DNA from: UBA9732 sp963609725
GTDB lineage: Bacteria > Spirochaetota > Spirochaetia > Sphaerochaetales > Sphaerochaetaceae
Reading direction: 5' to 3'
DNA length: 5,897 bases
Assembly: GCA_963609725.1 (NCBI GenBank)
Contig: CAVDLI010000088.1
Location: 1 to 5,897, forward strand
Shown: positions 5,851 to 5,897 of the stretch, one piece after another
Layout: each line of letters begins with the position of its first letter
Numbering within the stretch: the first letter of the stretch is position 1
Translations under genes and position numbers: made by a program
Notes under the pieces: model-generated
Database searches by the model: none
What the model saw: only the letters and a program-made list of their open reading frames with translations
What the model was told of the DNA's origin: nothing

Positions 5851-5897
5851 CAAAAAATTTCTTTTTCTTTTGCTTGTAATTAGTTATCTCGTAAATC
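5851..5897. other. AT-rich window edge, no feature seen
   Basis: These last 47 bases are A/T-rich, with a T-rich tract (about 5854-5874) on the plus strand. They hold no recognisable gene, repeat or terminator hairpin and are too short to interpret. Confidence 0.4.

Overview
The window shows part of a low-GC bacterial genome. It carries the first genes of a type I-E CRISPR-Cas operon on the minus strand, interrupted by an insertion sequence. Reading in the direction of transcription (right to left), the layout is: a gene-poor stretch (about 5218-5897), a DEDDh 3'-5' exonuclease gene (4585-5217), cas3 (2071-4581), and the start of cas8e/casA/cse1 (from 2071). cas8e is cut at codon 151 by a complete IS (55-1619) and resumes at positions 54-1, where it runs off the window. 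Genes normally found downstream in I-E operons (cse2, cas7, cas5, cas6e, cas1, cas2) and the CRISPR array are not visible and would lie to the left, if present.

The IS is 1565 bp with 24-bp terminal inverted repeats (23/24 identical, starting GGG). It is bracketed by a perfect 9-bp direct repeat, GCCTTATCC (46-54 and 1620-1628), the target-site duplication. Removing the IS and one copy joins the two cas8e pieces in frame: ...ITDADKA then LLLLMLVSYSLGGK.... The gene was therefore intact before a recent insertion. The transposase belongs to the ISKra4 family by its C-terminal block (GSGAIES...QRLKLAGMRW-like). It is encoded in two overlapping frames joined at a run of nine A's, so the full 490-aa protein needs a -1 frameshift or transcriptional slippage.

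The exonuclease, cas3 and cas8e are packed tightly (3-bp gap, then a 1-base TAATG overlap), which suggests one translationally coupled transcript. Cas3 has all expected HD-nuclease and helicase motifs and looks intact, and the exonuclease keeps all five DEDDh residues. With cas8e broken, Cascade should be unable to form normally and interference should be off in this copy. A stand-alone DEDDh exonuclease leading a I-E operon is the most interesting gene-content observation. By analogy with Cas2-DnaQ fusions, a role in prespacer trimming is plausible but inferred.

The host cannot be named securely. The cas genes are AT-rich (18/60 G+C in the sampled line 3061-3120), while the IS is visibly richer (29/60 in line 541-600). 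An anaerobic Firmicute or a spirochaete such as Treponema would fit, but nothing here proves it.
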